DNA from: Puccinia triticina
Taxonomy: Eukaryota > Basidiomycota > Pucciniomycetes > Pucciniales > Pucciniaceae
NCBI RefSeq assembly: GCF_026914185.1
Contig: NC_070567.1
Coordinates: 6,722,001 to 6,786,000 of the forward strand
Direction of reading: 5' to 3'
Length of the DNA stretch: 64,000 nt
This document shows positions 18,106 through 34,150 of this stretch, one piece after another (position 1 is the stretch's first letter; each line of letters opens with the position of its first letter). The notes below the pieces were generated by a model. It worked only from the letters and a program-made list of their open reading frames with translations. It was not told the origin of the DNA and did no database searches. Made by a program: the position numbers and the translations under genes.

Positions 18106-21100
18106 ATTGAGTAATGCCAGACATTTCTTGACCTCCCAACTTTTGGATCCATAAACAAGCTCGAAGATATGCATCCGGTATCATGGATGAAGAATGGTTT
18201 CTAGAATGAGTGTCTTGCATTCCATCGCTTCAGCCAAGTACTTCTCAACGCGCTGAAGCATTGAGTAGTCCATTGGATACAACATGTCCGTCTCTTCTGA
18301 GCGGTCAATTTTTCTCTGGAGCTGATCCTTGAGCTCCAGATACTTTGGGATAACGTGAGCTCCAGTCGCGTTATTCCCTTCCATTTTGGAGGCGAGTTTG
18401 ACAAAAACCAGCTAGCAATTTATTGTTTTCAGGATTGCTATGGCAGGCTCAGCGGATTGCAAATACACACACCTCAAGTTCGCGGTTCAAGCAATCAATC
18501 TCATTCCAATCTCAAGGAGTAAAGAGCACTTCTTTGAAAACTCCAGGTTCCTTCTGTTGTTGATGTTCCTTTAGCAGTTGATCAATAACTTCTTGCGCAT
18601 CAATTGCTTGGCGGTGGGTCTGGTAGAAAATGTTGTCGGAATACATCTTCTGACACGCAAGGCGCCAAGAGGCGCAGGGGAGAAACTGAGTGCGATGCAA
18701 TGCTTCGTAAGCCCCTCAGTTTCATCCCTCCAGACAACAGACACAGCCACTGACCCCGTTGTTTTGTTGTCCTTACAATAGGCAAAACGTGCAACAATCC
18801 CCCGAGGGCGCAGAAATTGGCACAAGAACACGGCAACATCAGGGCAGCCTCAGGATCCAGTTCTTTGATCCTGTGAGTATATAAAGAGCAGCTCAAGCTA
18901 GCTTTCGGAGCACCAGACTAATCATCATCTGCTTCCGTAGACCACTGTCACAGAGAATTTCAGATAGCTCCAACAGCCTTACTACTCGCATCGGTCACCT
19001 GACCGACGAGTAAGTCACATCAGCTCTATAATCTTTAGATAAAGGCACATAGTTGCTAACTAAGTTGCTTTGCAATCTCAGCCCCAACAGGATCAGTTCA
19101 ACGCTCTAGAATCAGCAAAGACAACACCAGCGTGCAGAACCTAAGAGAAATCTTTATCTCCTTTTCCGTTCTATAGCCGATCCCACTCAATCATCTCGCA
19201 TTCACCGTCCTTAGGCTTCGTGCCCTCGAATTCCATCTCTTCAACACTAGACTTAGAGACACGGCAAATTCGCCTGCTCTTAGGTAAAATCCACTCTCAC
19301 TTAGAAATCAGAATCAGAATCCAAATAAATCACTATCATGTATATAGCTTTCATATTGGGTCTGACATGAAATATATCTCTTAGTTGTCCATAATCTTAC
19401 AAATGTTCCATCAAATGGCGTAGCCGGCAATCAATGGGGCAACCTTCACCCCCAACTTCTCCACCATCCAATTAAAACTGGCTTGCTGCGCAGCAGATCG
19501 CGTGATCTGTTTAATTACAGTATCAAGATTTGTTATGAGCACTTGGAGCTTGGTAGTGTTATTGTGCTTTTTGGAACTTTCAGGTGAAACGGTCTCATCG
19601 TCTTTGTCTAAGCCTTCAGTGTCAGAGATCTCATCATCAGCATTACCGTAATCGCTTTCCAAAGCGTAATTGTCATTGAGAAGAGGTGTACTATCAGGCG
19701 GAGTTATGTTCACTGTTGGGTTTGAAGGAACCCCCGAACCAGTTGCGCCAACAAGCGCTTCTTCATCTTCCTCGGCAATTCTTCCAGGAACAGGGAAGAA
19801 ACCCAGGACTGACTCCTTTGTTTTTTCGGGAGGAAGCGTCTTAAGCAACAAGGCATTGAGGCCAGCGTTGACTATCAATGCCAGCTTATGACAGAAGCAC
19901 CGTATGTGCATAGTCATTGGATCCCAGGAGTCTGTTTCTGGTGGCTTGTTGGAGTAAATTAAACTGTACATTTCTTCCGCCATTGTCTTGTTTTTTGAGC
20001 TGGAGTTGGTAGTCTATGCAAGCATCTTTTGGAACAGCTTCTTCTTGTTGAGGAGGCTAGCAATAGGCCGCGCAAGTAAATGTCCAAGATGCTTCCATGG
20101 AATCATCTTTAGGGACAAGTGTTGGACCGTATAGACCCATGAGTCGTTGTTGATGTAAGCCACTGCAGCCCCAATAAAAGCAAATCTGTTTCCCTTTGTC
20201 GTCCATAAATCATGGATGAGGGTGAAATTTGTGTCCAGGTTCTTCACAAATATGATAAATCAGTTTCAAAAATAAAAAATACACAAAATAGTAAATAGAA
20301 ACATACATTCAACTCATCAAAAACATTTGTTTTCAGCGTTGAGTACATCTTCTTTGACTCATAATTGCTGACCATTTGCATCTGAAAAGAACAGCTTTGG
20401 AGTTTGCGTACTGAAAAGCTGCACAAAGGGTTGGATCTTCGATCCGTGACCATTGAAGAGCCTGTCGGATCTGCCAGATCATGATGATCTGGTTGAGAAC
20501 GCGATTTATAAATTTGGTCTTTGGCTGAAGAAATCCACTAATGACTGTTTGCTTGGGATCACCCCCACCATTGGCTTGGGCAAGATTGCATTTGGCAACA
20601 GACGGGGGTAGTTTTGCACCCACCTTCTTGGTGTTCTCCCGTTTAGCGCAGCTGTGGCTCTTCTTCTTGGACTGAGTTGAACCATTGTGGTGGACCTTCA
20701 AGTTCCCTCTGGGTGTTGCGTGCGCGCAATAAGTCTCTCCGCACCATTTAAACTTATAGTTGATCTAGTGAGTGTTTGGCTTGTTGCCTTTCTTCCAAAA
20801 AGGCGCTTCAAAGAACTCAAGTATACATTGTATTCTTTTTCCGCTTTTTTTTTAGCTTTGCGCGGCGTGATTTGAACGGATTTGTTGGCGTACTGACTGA
20901 AATCATACGCTTCGCCATTTGAGTTTGTCTAGGAGAAAAACAACATTAAAAAACCCATCAGTTTCATTTAAATCACACTTCTAACATCGTGAAAATACCC
21001 ATGTACACGCACCTGACCCTTGGCATCCTTTTTGGCTGCCTTCTTCGGCTTTCTCTTCTTTTTGGGGACAACCGCAGGCACACTAGATTTGTTTGCAGAT

Positions 21101-21358
21101 TAATCCTGTTCAATGATCCTTTTTTTTTTGGCTTGCCTTGGGATGGTGCAATTGAACGGCCAATTCCAATGCCGGCGCATCCGGCTCTTTCGCTGGTTTG
21201 GTTAAACTGACACGGGATTCTGGGGCAGTTGTAACCATTTTTGGTTCCATAACCACAGATGGAGCTCTACTTGAACAGTGGGGTTGAGAATGGTTGGTTG
21301 TGTATCCACTCGCATCCACGTCTTGGGAACCTTTGTCTGCGTTTGTTTTTGGTGGCAT
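18106..21358 (-). pseudogene. hAT-family transposase 2, decayed, interrupted by a solo LTR, 3' end missing
   Basis: It starts at ATG 21358 (MPPKTNADKG, low-complexity N-terminus). Motifs parallel to hAT 1 follow: KVHHNGS, a block QTVISGFLQPK..LNQIIMIWQIRQALQWSRIEDP (about 20540-20450), DLWTTKGNRFAFIGAAVAYIN (about 20210-20150), CHKLALIVNAGLNAL (about 19890-19850), GYAI*WNIFYQTHRQAIDA, and YLAEAMECKTLILETILHP (about 18240-18185). The stop at 19413-19411 replaces the Arg of GYGIRWNI in hAT 1. The reading frame continues across the solo LTR at 18634-19401. The dimerisation domain is missing because a foldback repeat begins at 18105. Confidence 0.75.
18634..19401 (+). mobile_element. Solo LTR inside hAT 2, 5-bp TSD AATGT
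   Basis: It starts TGTCGGAATACATC at 18634 and ends ATCTTACA at 19401. AATGT occurs at 18629-18633 and 19402-19406. It contains a TATATAAAG at about 18887, a plausible LTR promoter. The 5-bp duplication and the TGTCGGAATAC start differ from the SCGN-type LTRs here and are more like Copia. hAT 2 coding sequence is continuous across the insertion once one TSD is discounted. Confidence 0.85.
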
Positions 21359-22335
21359 TGTTAATTGGTTGAAAATCTAAGATGAGAGGAAATGAAAGGA
21401 GGGCAGTGGCGACGAGGGGATTCAAAGCAAAAAAAAAATGCTGGGAGGTCGTGACAAAAAATTTCCAAGTGATCAAAGAGGTGAAACCCATGGTTTTTCA
21501 ATGCACCTAGGGACAATTTCTAGCAATACTGGCCCCTGTACTCTGTGGTTGCTCAAAGAAGCAGGGGTATATGAAACAAAGGAGCACAGGGATCCACTCA
21601 AGCGCGTTACAGGGCGTTATTTCCCGTTATGAGTTGTTTCAATAGCCATTTTAAAATAAAAAACAAAAAAAACTTTGATTTGATAGAGGTAGGCCGCAGA
21701 ATAGGCCGCTAATGGCAACAGTAACAGCTTGTATAGATAAAGGTATACAATTCAATACAAAATTGGGATCAAATTGTCATGGTCCAGTGTTGGTTGTGCT
21801 TGCTTTACAGCTGTTTTCTTTGCGTTTTGCGGAGTTTTGTGGAAGGGTTATCTTTTTTATGTGGTGGAGCTTTATATTACACTTTACTTTTGCAGAGCTT
21901 TTTTATTATATGTGCTTTACTTTATTTACCCCGCTCAGAGACCTACAACGTTGGCAAAGCTGCAGAGCGGAGTTCTCCAAATCACCCAACTTTACCCGGG
22001 AATCATCTTGGAGCGGTGTGGTATGCTTTATGGTTACCCATCTAGCCCATTTCAAAAAAAAATCCATTTTCTCATATCTACACTCACAAATCATCCAATA
22101 TGGCAGCACCGCTGGATTCTACGGCCAAAACTACACATGTATACAATGGACAACACACCTTACACCCCTCTGGATCAGAAGATACAACCCCTAAGACACT
22201 GTCAGTCAGTTACATACACACAAACACCACACTCAGGTCATGTAATCCGTTACATGAACCACACTTACCCAGGACGTTGTAATCCGTTACATGGACCACT
22301 CTGACAACTTGTCTACCCTTTACATATACTTTACC

Positions 22336-22716
22336 AGGACCCCGGAGAGCCCCTACCAAGCCGCCTCATGTAAAATGTATCTGGGGGACATTTCTTTGCA
22401 AAATGCTCCTCATGTAAATCACCGGATAAGTATCTAAATTGGTTTATTTTTCCAAGATGTTCCTAATGTATTTGGTATATTTTGGGCTTGCCTGGAAAGA
22501 AAAACCAACTATGTAGGTCTTGGGTTTGATTCCTGGCCAAAATAAGGTTTTTTTGTCTAATTTTGCCCTGTTGGGGCTTTCTCCCGAAAATCCCTCCTCA
22601 TGTACTACATATCCAAACTGGGTTCAATTGGGAAAAACCCAATTTCCCCACGTATCCAAAACCCAAAATTAGCAAAAATTACATGAGGCGGCTTGGTTGG
22701 GGCTTTCCGGGGTCCT
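22336..22716. mobile_element. hAT-like MITE, 8-bp TSD ACTTTACC
   Basis: An inverted repeat of nearly 40 bp starts AGGACCCCGGAGAGCCCC at 22336 and ends with its reverse complement at 22716. ACTTTACC flanks it at 22328-22335 and 22717-22724. It is non-coding, 381 bp, and inserted in the solo LTR. Confidence 0.88.
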
Positions 22717-22764
22717 ACTTTACCTCATCAGCTGCACTCATTAAATTGTGTTATGCAGTGCCAT

Positions 22765-23173
22765 CAACAATGGGAAGTTACGTTATCTGTAACAAAAAGT
22801 AACGGATAACATCACTGAATTGGTGCCGTTATTGTTGCGCTAACAGCAGCGTTGTTTTAGTTACATTATTTTTTGATTTTTTTTTCTGTTTTATTAGACC
22901 TGTTACGTTATCCCCCGCAATCTGAGGAGGATAATGTGCGGATAACGCGGGTTTTTTGCCAATTTTACAGTGCTTTTACGCCAGATAACGCGGTTAGCGC
23001 GTTATTGGCGTTATTTTTTGCGGCATCAAGGCGGAAAGTCCCCTCTGTTACGTTATCCAAACAAGCGCAGGAACATTTCACCAGATAACAATAACGCGTT
23101 ATCTGGTAACGGTGGGAATTTATGTTACGAAAATCCCGCTGGATAACGTAACGTAAGTAACTTCCCATTGTTG
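22765..23173. mobile_element. GTTAC/ATAACGC-rich MITE, TSD GTGCCAT
   Basis: The ends are CAACAATGGGAAGTTAC (22765) and its reverse complement (ending 23173), with GTGCCAT at 22758-22764 and 23174-23180. Inside are many GTTACGTTATC and ATAACGCG words in both directions, like the subterminal repeats of hAT elements. The 62737-63112 element is similar in style. Confidence 0.8.
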
Positions 23174-24250
23174 GTGCCATGCAGTGTTGTGCAAACTTGA
23201 TGCAGGCTTATGCAGTCTAATGCATTCTTATGCAGGTGCATGCAGACTAATGTAATAGGGGCTGCAGTCTGACAGTTGACACATGACATCATGCAGGTGT
23301 CAAGATAGCAAAAACCCCTCATGCATCTTGAATATGAAATCATGACAGGATGACAGCATGTGACCATGACATCATTTGACAGGCCAGGCCTGCTCAAACA
23401 TCTCACCTCCTATTTCTCACTAGCTAAATTCCCTCATATGACATCATGAACTCATGTGACCTGTCAATTACCAGCCAAAATACCTCATTATAGCCTTCAG
23501 GGCAGCTAAAACCCCTCATTCTCTTGTTCCCCTGGAGCTAAAATGTCTCACTTTTCTATTTAAGGAGGCTTTCCTCCCCCCAGTTGTAATTTCTCTTAGC
23601 AAACTACTTGCACTCAGCTTACCCTATAACAGTACACTACTTGCTCACTCTACAGTATTAGCCCACTCTATATTGTGGTTTTACACCCTTACATACAAAT
23701 TATAACATCATCACAACACTTACACATCAGCTATATCACCATAACTCTTAAGCCACCTGCTCAGAGTCAAAGTAGGCTATCTTTTGATTATCACTACATT
23801 AATTTACCTTCCAATCTAATATTGGGGGCTTGCTTTAGTGTCTAGCAACCCAGGAAAGGCAGAGGTTCCCTCATACATCCCTTTCTGCATTCGGCAAAAG
23901 GTTCTCAGGAACACTTTTGAGCTTTACAGCGGTGGGGTCCTGCCAATTCTATGCAGGGACCACTCTTGTTCACCACACCAATCATCATCAAGAATACCAA
24001 GTCAAGAGTCCTATCAGATCAATCTCCTTTCCCAGAATCCTCAAGTATCCAAACCAACAACTGCCGTTGAAAATCTACACCTTGACAAAACCTCAAAACC
24101 ACGTCCCCTCAAGCTATCAACTTGAATCCACACAAATCATTTCTGGACCATCCAAGAGTGCAGTCACACAACACTTCTTACCCTCCCAGAGCTGCTGCCT
24201 GCCCAGCACCAAGCGAAGCTCCATAGCACACGTCACTGTCAGGCGCAAGG

Positions 24251-26520
24251 AGAGGATGAAACCTCCCATGAGCTCCCATGAGATGTTCCACCTGGGTGCA
24301 AGTCTGCACTTGCAGGATGGGTTGGCATGGGAAATTTCTGACCCACAGAAGAACCATCAGATTTTTGATCAATATTCATAGTTTGTGAGTCTGGTGGATT
24401 CTGTTCCATCATTATTCTTGGCTTCAATCCTCACCAAATCATCTAAACTTACTGCAGGCTTCCAACCACAGTGTATTCTGAAATCCAACCCAACCCAAGC
24501 CATCCTTTTTGATTCTTCCACCTCATCATCTGGACCAATTTTCCTAAAGTGTTGAATTATCAGCTGTCAATCCGCCATCCTTGGTCCGGCGCAACTCGCA
24601 GCAAGCAAGATCGAGGTTAGGTTAGGCTTCAGAAACCTAACCTAACTGATCCCGGTCCCTTTAGCACGTGGCATCTGGATTCCATCTTTTCATCATTGAT
24701 CTCTCTCATCCTTCCTCCCTTTGAACTCTCCTCAAAATCCTTTGATCGATCACCAATTCACCTCAACATCAGTCAGCCCACTCGGTCCGACTCTTTCTTC
24801 AATTAATTCAAAGAACTCACTTGGACAGCTGATCAGGCTTCCAACTTGGTGAGAAATGCCTTGCATTTCCAGATCAATCTTCATCTCGGTGTCACTCCCT
24901 CCTTCCTTGATCCTCATCACTAACTTTCTTTTGTTTCCATTCAGCTTTCCAGCCTCTTTGACCATTGTCTATCTTCTCCGATTTCCTTATTCTCTTTTAT
25001 CACCTATTAAATAGGGTTTGTTATTTTTTTGTCTTTCAATCACTCCTGTTTTCCGTCAACTACTCCTTCTCAATCATGTCTCAGTTCTTGGCCACTCTCA
25101 TAATCTCCAGATCATATTCTTGTCCATCTTTCTAATTAGCACAGTTACATTTGGGTTGGTTTATTCTTTTTTCTTATTGATCTTATCTTGTTTTGTCTCA
25201 ACGTTCTTACCGTGTTTTTTTGTCAGTTCTGGTTTTGGTTCTTTGAAATCTAGTCTAAGCTTCTTTATAAAGCCCTCCGCACAGGCCCCTTATATCTCAT
25301 TTTTTGATGCACCCCATCAATAAGAATTTCATGGCATGGAGAATATGAAACATTTGGTGTGTAACAAAAAAGTTATACAGTTACCAGGCATCTTCCTATT
25401 AAGTGTGCCGTGCACCCCTTATATGGCATTTTGTGATGACACATTGGGGGACTTCCTGTCAATCTGGAAAGTCAGATCTGAGCCGCCGGATATCAGATTT
25501 TGCAGGGAAATCTAGGGCCCCAAAGATCCCCAAAGTGATCCAGAGTTCCAGATTCCAGATTTCCCTGCAAAATCTGAAATTCCGGATTTATTCAAAGTTT
25601 GCAGGAAGTCCTCCATTATTGCTAAAAACTTCAGGGGACCCATTTCATGCACATTTCTCTGTTCCATCAAGTTTTCAGGCCTCTAGTACATGGGAAAAAA
25701 AGTTACAAATACCAACAAAGTCATAAAGAAAATCAAAAAAGGGCAGACAACTCCCAAATATCTGCTGAATTTGGCCAACAACTCCCAAATATGTCTTCCC
25801 AACAAAGGGGCCCGGTGGACATTGGGGATCTGGTCAAGAACTGGTCTGGCCAATGTAAACAAACTTTGGGAGTTTTTTTTTCAGGCCTTTTTTATCTTTA
25901 CTGCCTTTGCTTAAGAAAATGGACCACATTGAATATTGCACCACCACTTTCTTTCTATTTTAGGACTGCAGAAATTTAACCTTATCAAAATTCAAATTCA
26001 ATCTTGTGGCTTTTGGGCAATAGACCTTTTTTCACTATATTACACTCTTGACCAATAAAAAGTCTAATGTTGCTTTTATGGTGCTGAAGATGGTTGAATG
26101 GTGAATTCATTATGGATTCAATATGTGATAGATATATACCATAATTGACAAGTTCTCCCCTAGGTTAACCTCCAATGGTGAGAGCTGTAAGATGCTGAGA
26201 AGCAAATGCAAATCTGACAAAAAGAGATGTGTCGCTGGTGAGCTCTAGCACGCACGGTATCGTCCAAACTCGGTATTGATTGCTACTCACCTGACGAAAA
26301 GAGATGCGTCGCTGGTGAGCTCTAGCACGCACGGTATCGGGTCCAAACTCGGTGAAGAGAGAGAGGAACCGGTACCGGCGTGTAGAGTAGACTAAGTACA
26401 ATGTGGGCTGTGCCGCAGTAATGCATGTAGGTACAAGGTTCTGATCTATGCATGACTTGATGTAAACTATGATTGACTAAGTTTACCCTGTTGCTCCCTG
26501 TTGGCTACCCCGGACTCTAA
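24251..26520. other. No gene seen; short palindrome and a tandem duplication
   Basis: AT-rich anonymous sequence. A perfect 11-bp inverted repeat GTTAGGTTAGG...CCTAACCTAAC lies at 24616-24626/24636-24646 (two TTAGG units, too few to call telomeric). A 61-63 bp unit is tandemly repeated at 26214-26274 and 26291-26353. The sequence ending CTCTAACA at 26521 could be the edge of another LTR, but I could not find its partner. Confidence 0.45.
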
Positions 26521-27085
26521 CAAGAGCCATCGCATCAGCTGACCTGAGACATGACACCAGCAGAGCAGGATGGTGTGAGCAGGATCAAACAAAAATGAAG
26601 CTCCCCAGGAATCATGAAGTACTTGTTCATGCAACTTGCTGCATCTGCAAGCGTATCGGAAAGCAAGTCATCTCCTCTTTTATCTGGAAAAAAGCGCACA
26701 CACCCGATCCTGGAGTGGCATCTGAAAGACCGTCTCGTCTGTTTGAAGTTGCAACACAAACGAAAACAAGAAGAGAGTTGCAGGGTGGGGGTCCAAACAG
26801 CACGCATGGGCTCCTCCGACTTGCGACGTCGAGGCTGCCGAAACTGGGTGATGGTCGTTTCGGTTGCTGTCCGATTCCGGATTCTCGAACCACATCTCCG
26901 AAGAAAACTGGAGCTTACATAATCATCCTCCATGAAACTCAAAAAGTTCCACAGCAACTGCAGGGCCCACGACCGTCGACAGCCCCCACGACCCACCACG
27001 AACCACTGCCGACTCGAGCTGTGAACAACCTCATCTAGATCTTGAACCAACCACCCACACCCCCAAGAAACATACCTCCGAAAAC

Positions 27086-29101
<2,016 letters not shown>

Positions 29102-29838
29102 GAGCTTCCAGAACTTTTCATCTTGTTTCCTACCCTTACCTGTTTTTACTCAAAAGTCGACTATTCGACCCTCCTGCTCGAATTAGACAATTGTTTGATG
29201 CCTTTCTTCTTCCCTCTAATCATTGACGAGAACGAAGAGGCTCGCGACATATAGTCTCACTTCATGTTTTCTTTGCTTTTCTCAGCTTCTATGTACCGTC
29301 TCATGTCCCATGACACATTGGAAAACTCTACGGATCTACAAAAAAACATGAAAAAACATTATTGTACCTCCTATCCAACCTGAGAAACAGAACTTGATTT
29401 TCATGAAAATCACTTTCACGGACGTCATCATGCCTTCGCAATAAAAAGCTGTTTTGCGAGAATGGTCCATCACTTCGATCCATGTGGTGTTACAATATCG
29501 CTCAAAGTTGTGGTGGGTGTACGAGACGCTCCATAACATCGAATCACATGGCTCGATGGGACACAGCAGTCTCAAAACCCAGAATCAAAAATTGTGCCGC
29601 GAGCTCGCTGACTGGAGTGGGCCACATGTATTATCCTCTTCCAGGAAGTGTAAGGCAAATCATGAAAGATTAATTGAGTGGAATTTGGATGTCATGTGGT
29701 ATTCCTATTAGGACGCAACAACATGGAATAACTGTTGCTGCAAGGGAAGGGACATTCCAACGTGGCAAGCCTTGCACAGCTTGGGGAATATCTCAAGAAG
29801 CAGACTGTAGGTTTTGTTTACATCCATAACAACATGAT
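29102..29838. other. Intergenic region between convergent genes
   Basis: Shared 3' flank of the homocitrate synthase (+) and RVB1 (-) genes. It contains AATAAAAA at 29440. No coding region or repeat is recognised. Confidence 0.5.
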
Positions 29839-31781
<1,943 letters not shown>

Positions 31782-31992
31782 CGTTTATCGTTCGGCTTAG
31801 AGCGGTAGATGGTGTTGGAATCTGGCTGCCTGGTATCGTGTTTTTCGACTGGACATGTAAAACCCCCGCCTCGCGGGTTTCGCAAACCTTTCACAAGACT
31901 CAACTCTGGCCTACATAGGGGCCCGGGGGACTTGTGTGTACACCCGGAGAGTCCTTCGACCGGTCCTCGAAGTGCATTGATGTGCCGGGTTC

Positions 31993-32432
31993 GACCCCGG
32001 TAGCAAGCCATATTTTTGTTACCCGCTCACCGGACCCCGACCGCGGCGCCCACGGCGAGCCAACTTGAGGAATTCGCTGACCGCGGGCCCCGCACGTGGG
32101 AATCACGTGGGAGGTCGCGCCGACCGCGGGTGGTGATCACTCCCGCTCCGGGTGACACCAAAACTTCAGGGTGGGGTCGCGGGGGTCGTCTCCACATTGC
32201 GTCCGACGTCAAGCCGCGGTTGGGGGCGCTCTGTGGTGTAGAGTAGACTCAGTACACCCGGGGAGTCCTTTGACAAGGATATCTCGAGGAATCCTCGTAG
32301 ATTCCCCGTAGTGCCCCTGCGCGAGGTTGGACCAGCCAGCCGCTGGTCCACACGTTCACGTGCTCTCCACCAAGTGGATCACGGGGGCACCTCGTGATGG
32401 CCCCGAGGGTTCCACGGATATTTACACCACGG
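31993..32432 (-). repeat. LTR fragment with primer-binding site, sense-oriented upstream of RVB1
   Basis: Read on the minus strand, a GC-rich LTR (start uncertain, near GTGTAAATATCCGTGGAACC at about 32432) ends GGGTAACA at 32017. A 6-nt spacer follows, then a PBS beginning TGGCTTGCTACCGGGG at 32010. The plus strand continues tRNA-like beyond the PBS (CCGGGTTCGACCCCGG). The region 32240-32432 is duplicated, in inverse orientation, at about 59640-59825. The internal part of the element ends within about 200 bp, just before the RVB1 start codon at 31781. Confidence 0.65.
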
Positions 32433-32439
32433 ACGCACT

Positions 32440-32908
32440 TCGTTGCGTCTTTTCCGAACGCCGTTCGAAGTGACGGAAAATTATCAAAAGAAATTCAAAG
32501 TGGCCCCACTCGTTGGGATTTCGAATACTCCTCGATTTTTTTCCCAATTTTTGGGAAATAATTCGAGGAATAATTGAGTGGAAACTCAATCCGGCAAATA
32601 TCCGGGATATCTGCTGGAGTTGCCGGAGAAACTCTGGTGAAAACCTTATTTGACTGCCATTCAAATCTCATTCGATTGCCCTCCAAACCGCTTTTGAGGT
32701 CATTTCGATTCCACTTCAACTATCATCCTCAGCCACCAACAATCGAACAGAATTCAAACATCACCAGAAATATTCGTTCAAAAATCAATCATCGCCAGCA
32801 GTATATGAACTCAAGTCAAGCATCCAACATGGATATCTCCCCCATTGCGATTTGTCTCCGCATCGCAAACTCGCCCTCCCAGCTTGCCTCCAACCCACCT
32901 TGCACGTT
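32440..32908. repeat. Anonymous repeat with TTCGAA-rich inverted words
   Basis: GACGCACTTCGTTGCGTC, TTCCGAACGCCGTTCGAAG and related short palindromes. The style resembles 41060-41260 and 56280-56580. No gene. Confidence 0.4.
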
Positions 32909-33553
32909 ATGGAAAACCGGGAACCTAGCTCACACCACGACAACGAAGGAGGAGAAAACCAGAGTGGTATCTCCCAAAACGTAAGTTAACTCCCTCCCAT
33001 CTTTGCCCTGATATTGATATCCATTTGGGCCATGCACTGATGGCTTGCACCACCCGGCTCAGGCCCAATCGCAGCCTTGCCGCAATGAGGCTCCAGCCCC
33101 TCTCTCAGGCAACAATGACGGACCCTCCCCCCGCGGTGCCTGCTACCTCGGAAGCGCAAGTCTACCATTGAGAGGCTTCAGGCACTCTGCCCGGACATGT
33201 TTGACCCGTCACGTGCCGAGGCCAAAGATCGCAAGCCGTCGCCATCTTTACTTGTCAACCAACTTCAGTCATCGGGCTCTTCAACCCCGCCAAACCCAAA
33301 GCGCGCAGAGTCAAGCTTCAGTTCCCCCCCCTCTGATGGCGACCTCACAATGGAGGCCTATCTCGACCTCTGCCACATCCAGCCCGGCGACACCCAGACT
33401 CACGCGGCAATCAAGAGGCACTCCCTCTACCACTGGTCGATCTTCAAGACCACCTTGATCCGAAGGCTCTGCAAACTGGGGATCCGCTATGGCCCGGCAG
33501 TCTTGCTCAAGGGCAGGGTCCACGAAGCCATGAAGAGACTGCACCAGGATTAA
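32909..33553 (+). pseudogene. Repeat-associated hypothetical protein, frameshifted
   Basis: A first exon from ATG 32909 to 32980 (GTAAGT donor) joins an exon starting at 33063 (CTCAG acceptor). The best-looking C-terminal frame, 33197-33553, lies in another frame than the exon join gives, so there is probably an indel near 33140-33150. The conserved-looking part reads MFDPSRAEAKDRKPSPSLL and later YLDLCHIQPGDTQTHAAI, RHSLYHWSIFK, LCKLGIRYGPAVLLKG. I do not recognise a functional domain. The composition and gene style are like the unknown gene at 38606-40339. A run of 30 C at 33602-33631 follows. Confidence 0.5.
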
Positions 33554-33600
33554 CAATCCCAATCCTGTCCTGGAAATCCCTTGTTCTGCACATGCCTCGC

Positions 33601-33634
<34 letters not shown>

Positions 33635-34150
33635 CCTGTTCATCCTCCATTGGCGATGTTTTTTTTCTTGCTTATCTTACACTTCCACCTATCTTTTCCA
33701 GGCTTGTCCTGAATTTTATTTTCTGCTACTGGTCAGAAAACTTTGTGTTGTATGCTGCTGCATTCTTTATCTTATTCTCCAGATAATTTTATATGATTTC
33801 TTGGGTGCTTCCTTAAAAATAGATATGATAAATTTTCTGCTTATCATATCTCTGCCAACTTAAGTCTGTCTGCCAACTTAAGTCTGAAGAGTAACTCTGA
33901 GTCAATTCAACACCATCATGCAGTATAGTCTGGTGACAAGTTGAACATGCTTTAAAATATACACAGGTGTAAGGTAACATTTTAAGGTAAAATATATGGC
34001 CAAACAGCCTCCACAGGGGTAGGGTAAGAGAAATAAAAACAGGAAAACATTTACACAAGTCCCAAAGATTTTTTTTCAAAATTTGCTGATTTCACACACA
34101 ATAACAATAACTACCAGCTTGGATTCACATCTAATTGCTTGGATTCACAT

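Larger units (their letters stand above)
22017..23928 (+). mobile_element. Solo LTR (element 2 family) with two nested MITEs, TSD GCGG
   Basis: It starts TGTGGTATGC at 22017 and ends TTTTGAGCTTTACA at 23928, flanked by GCGG at 22013-22016 and 23929-23932. It is homologous to the element 2 LTR at the start (ATTTTCTCAT.T.TAC.., ATGG(C)A...GGATTCTACGGC) and at the end (CCCTGGAGC.AAAAT, TATTTAAGGAGGCT, CACTTTTGAG). Without the MITEs it is about 1.1 kb against 905 bp. It is clearly older than element 2. Confidence 0.8.
21640..24250 (+). repeat. LTR-like repeat Y, split by a solo LTR
   Basis: The sequence at 21640-22016 plus that after 23932 matches, in the reverse sense, 13870-14220, including the junction ...ATCATCTTGGAGCGG|(T)GGGGTCCTG. 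Its T-rich body and C/A-rich 3' part also resemble 6780-7476 in style. Outer ends were not found. No gene. Confidence 0.45.

Noticed and set aside
24616..24646. Internal telomere repeat (TTAGG)
   Set aside because: Only two inverted copies of two units; too short to be a telomeric tract.
26535..27050. 171-codon minus-strand frame as a gene
   Set aside because: It overlaps the homocitrate synthase promoter and an open plus frame, with no motif and no intron structure.
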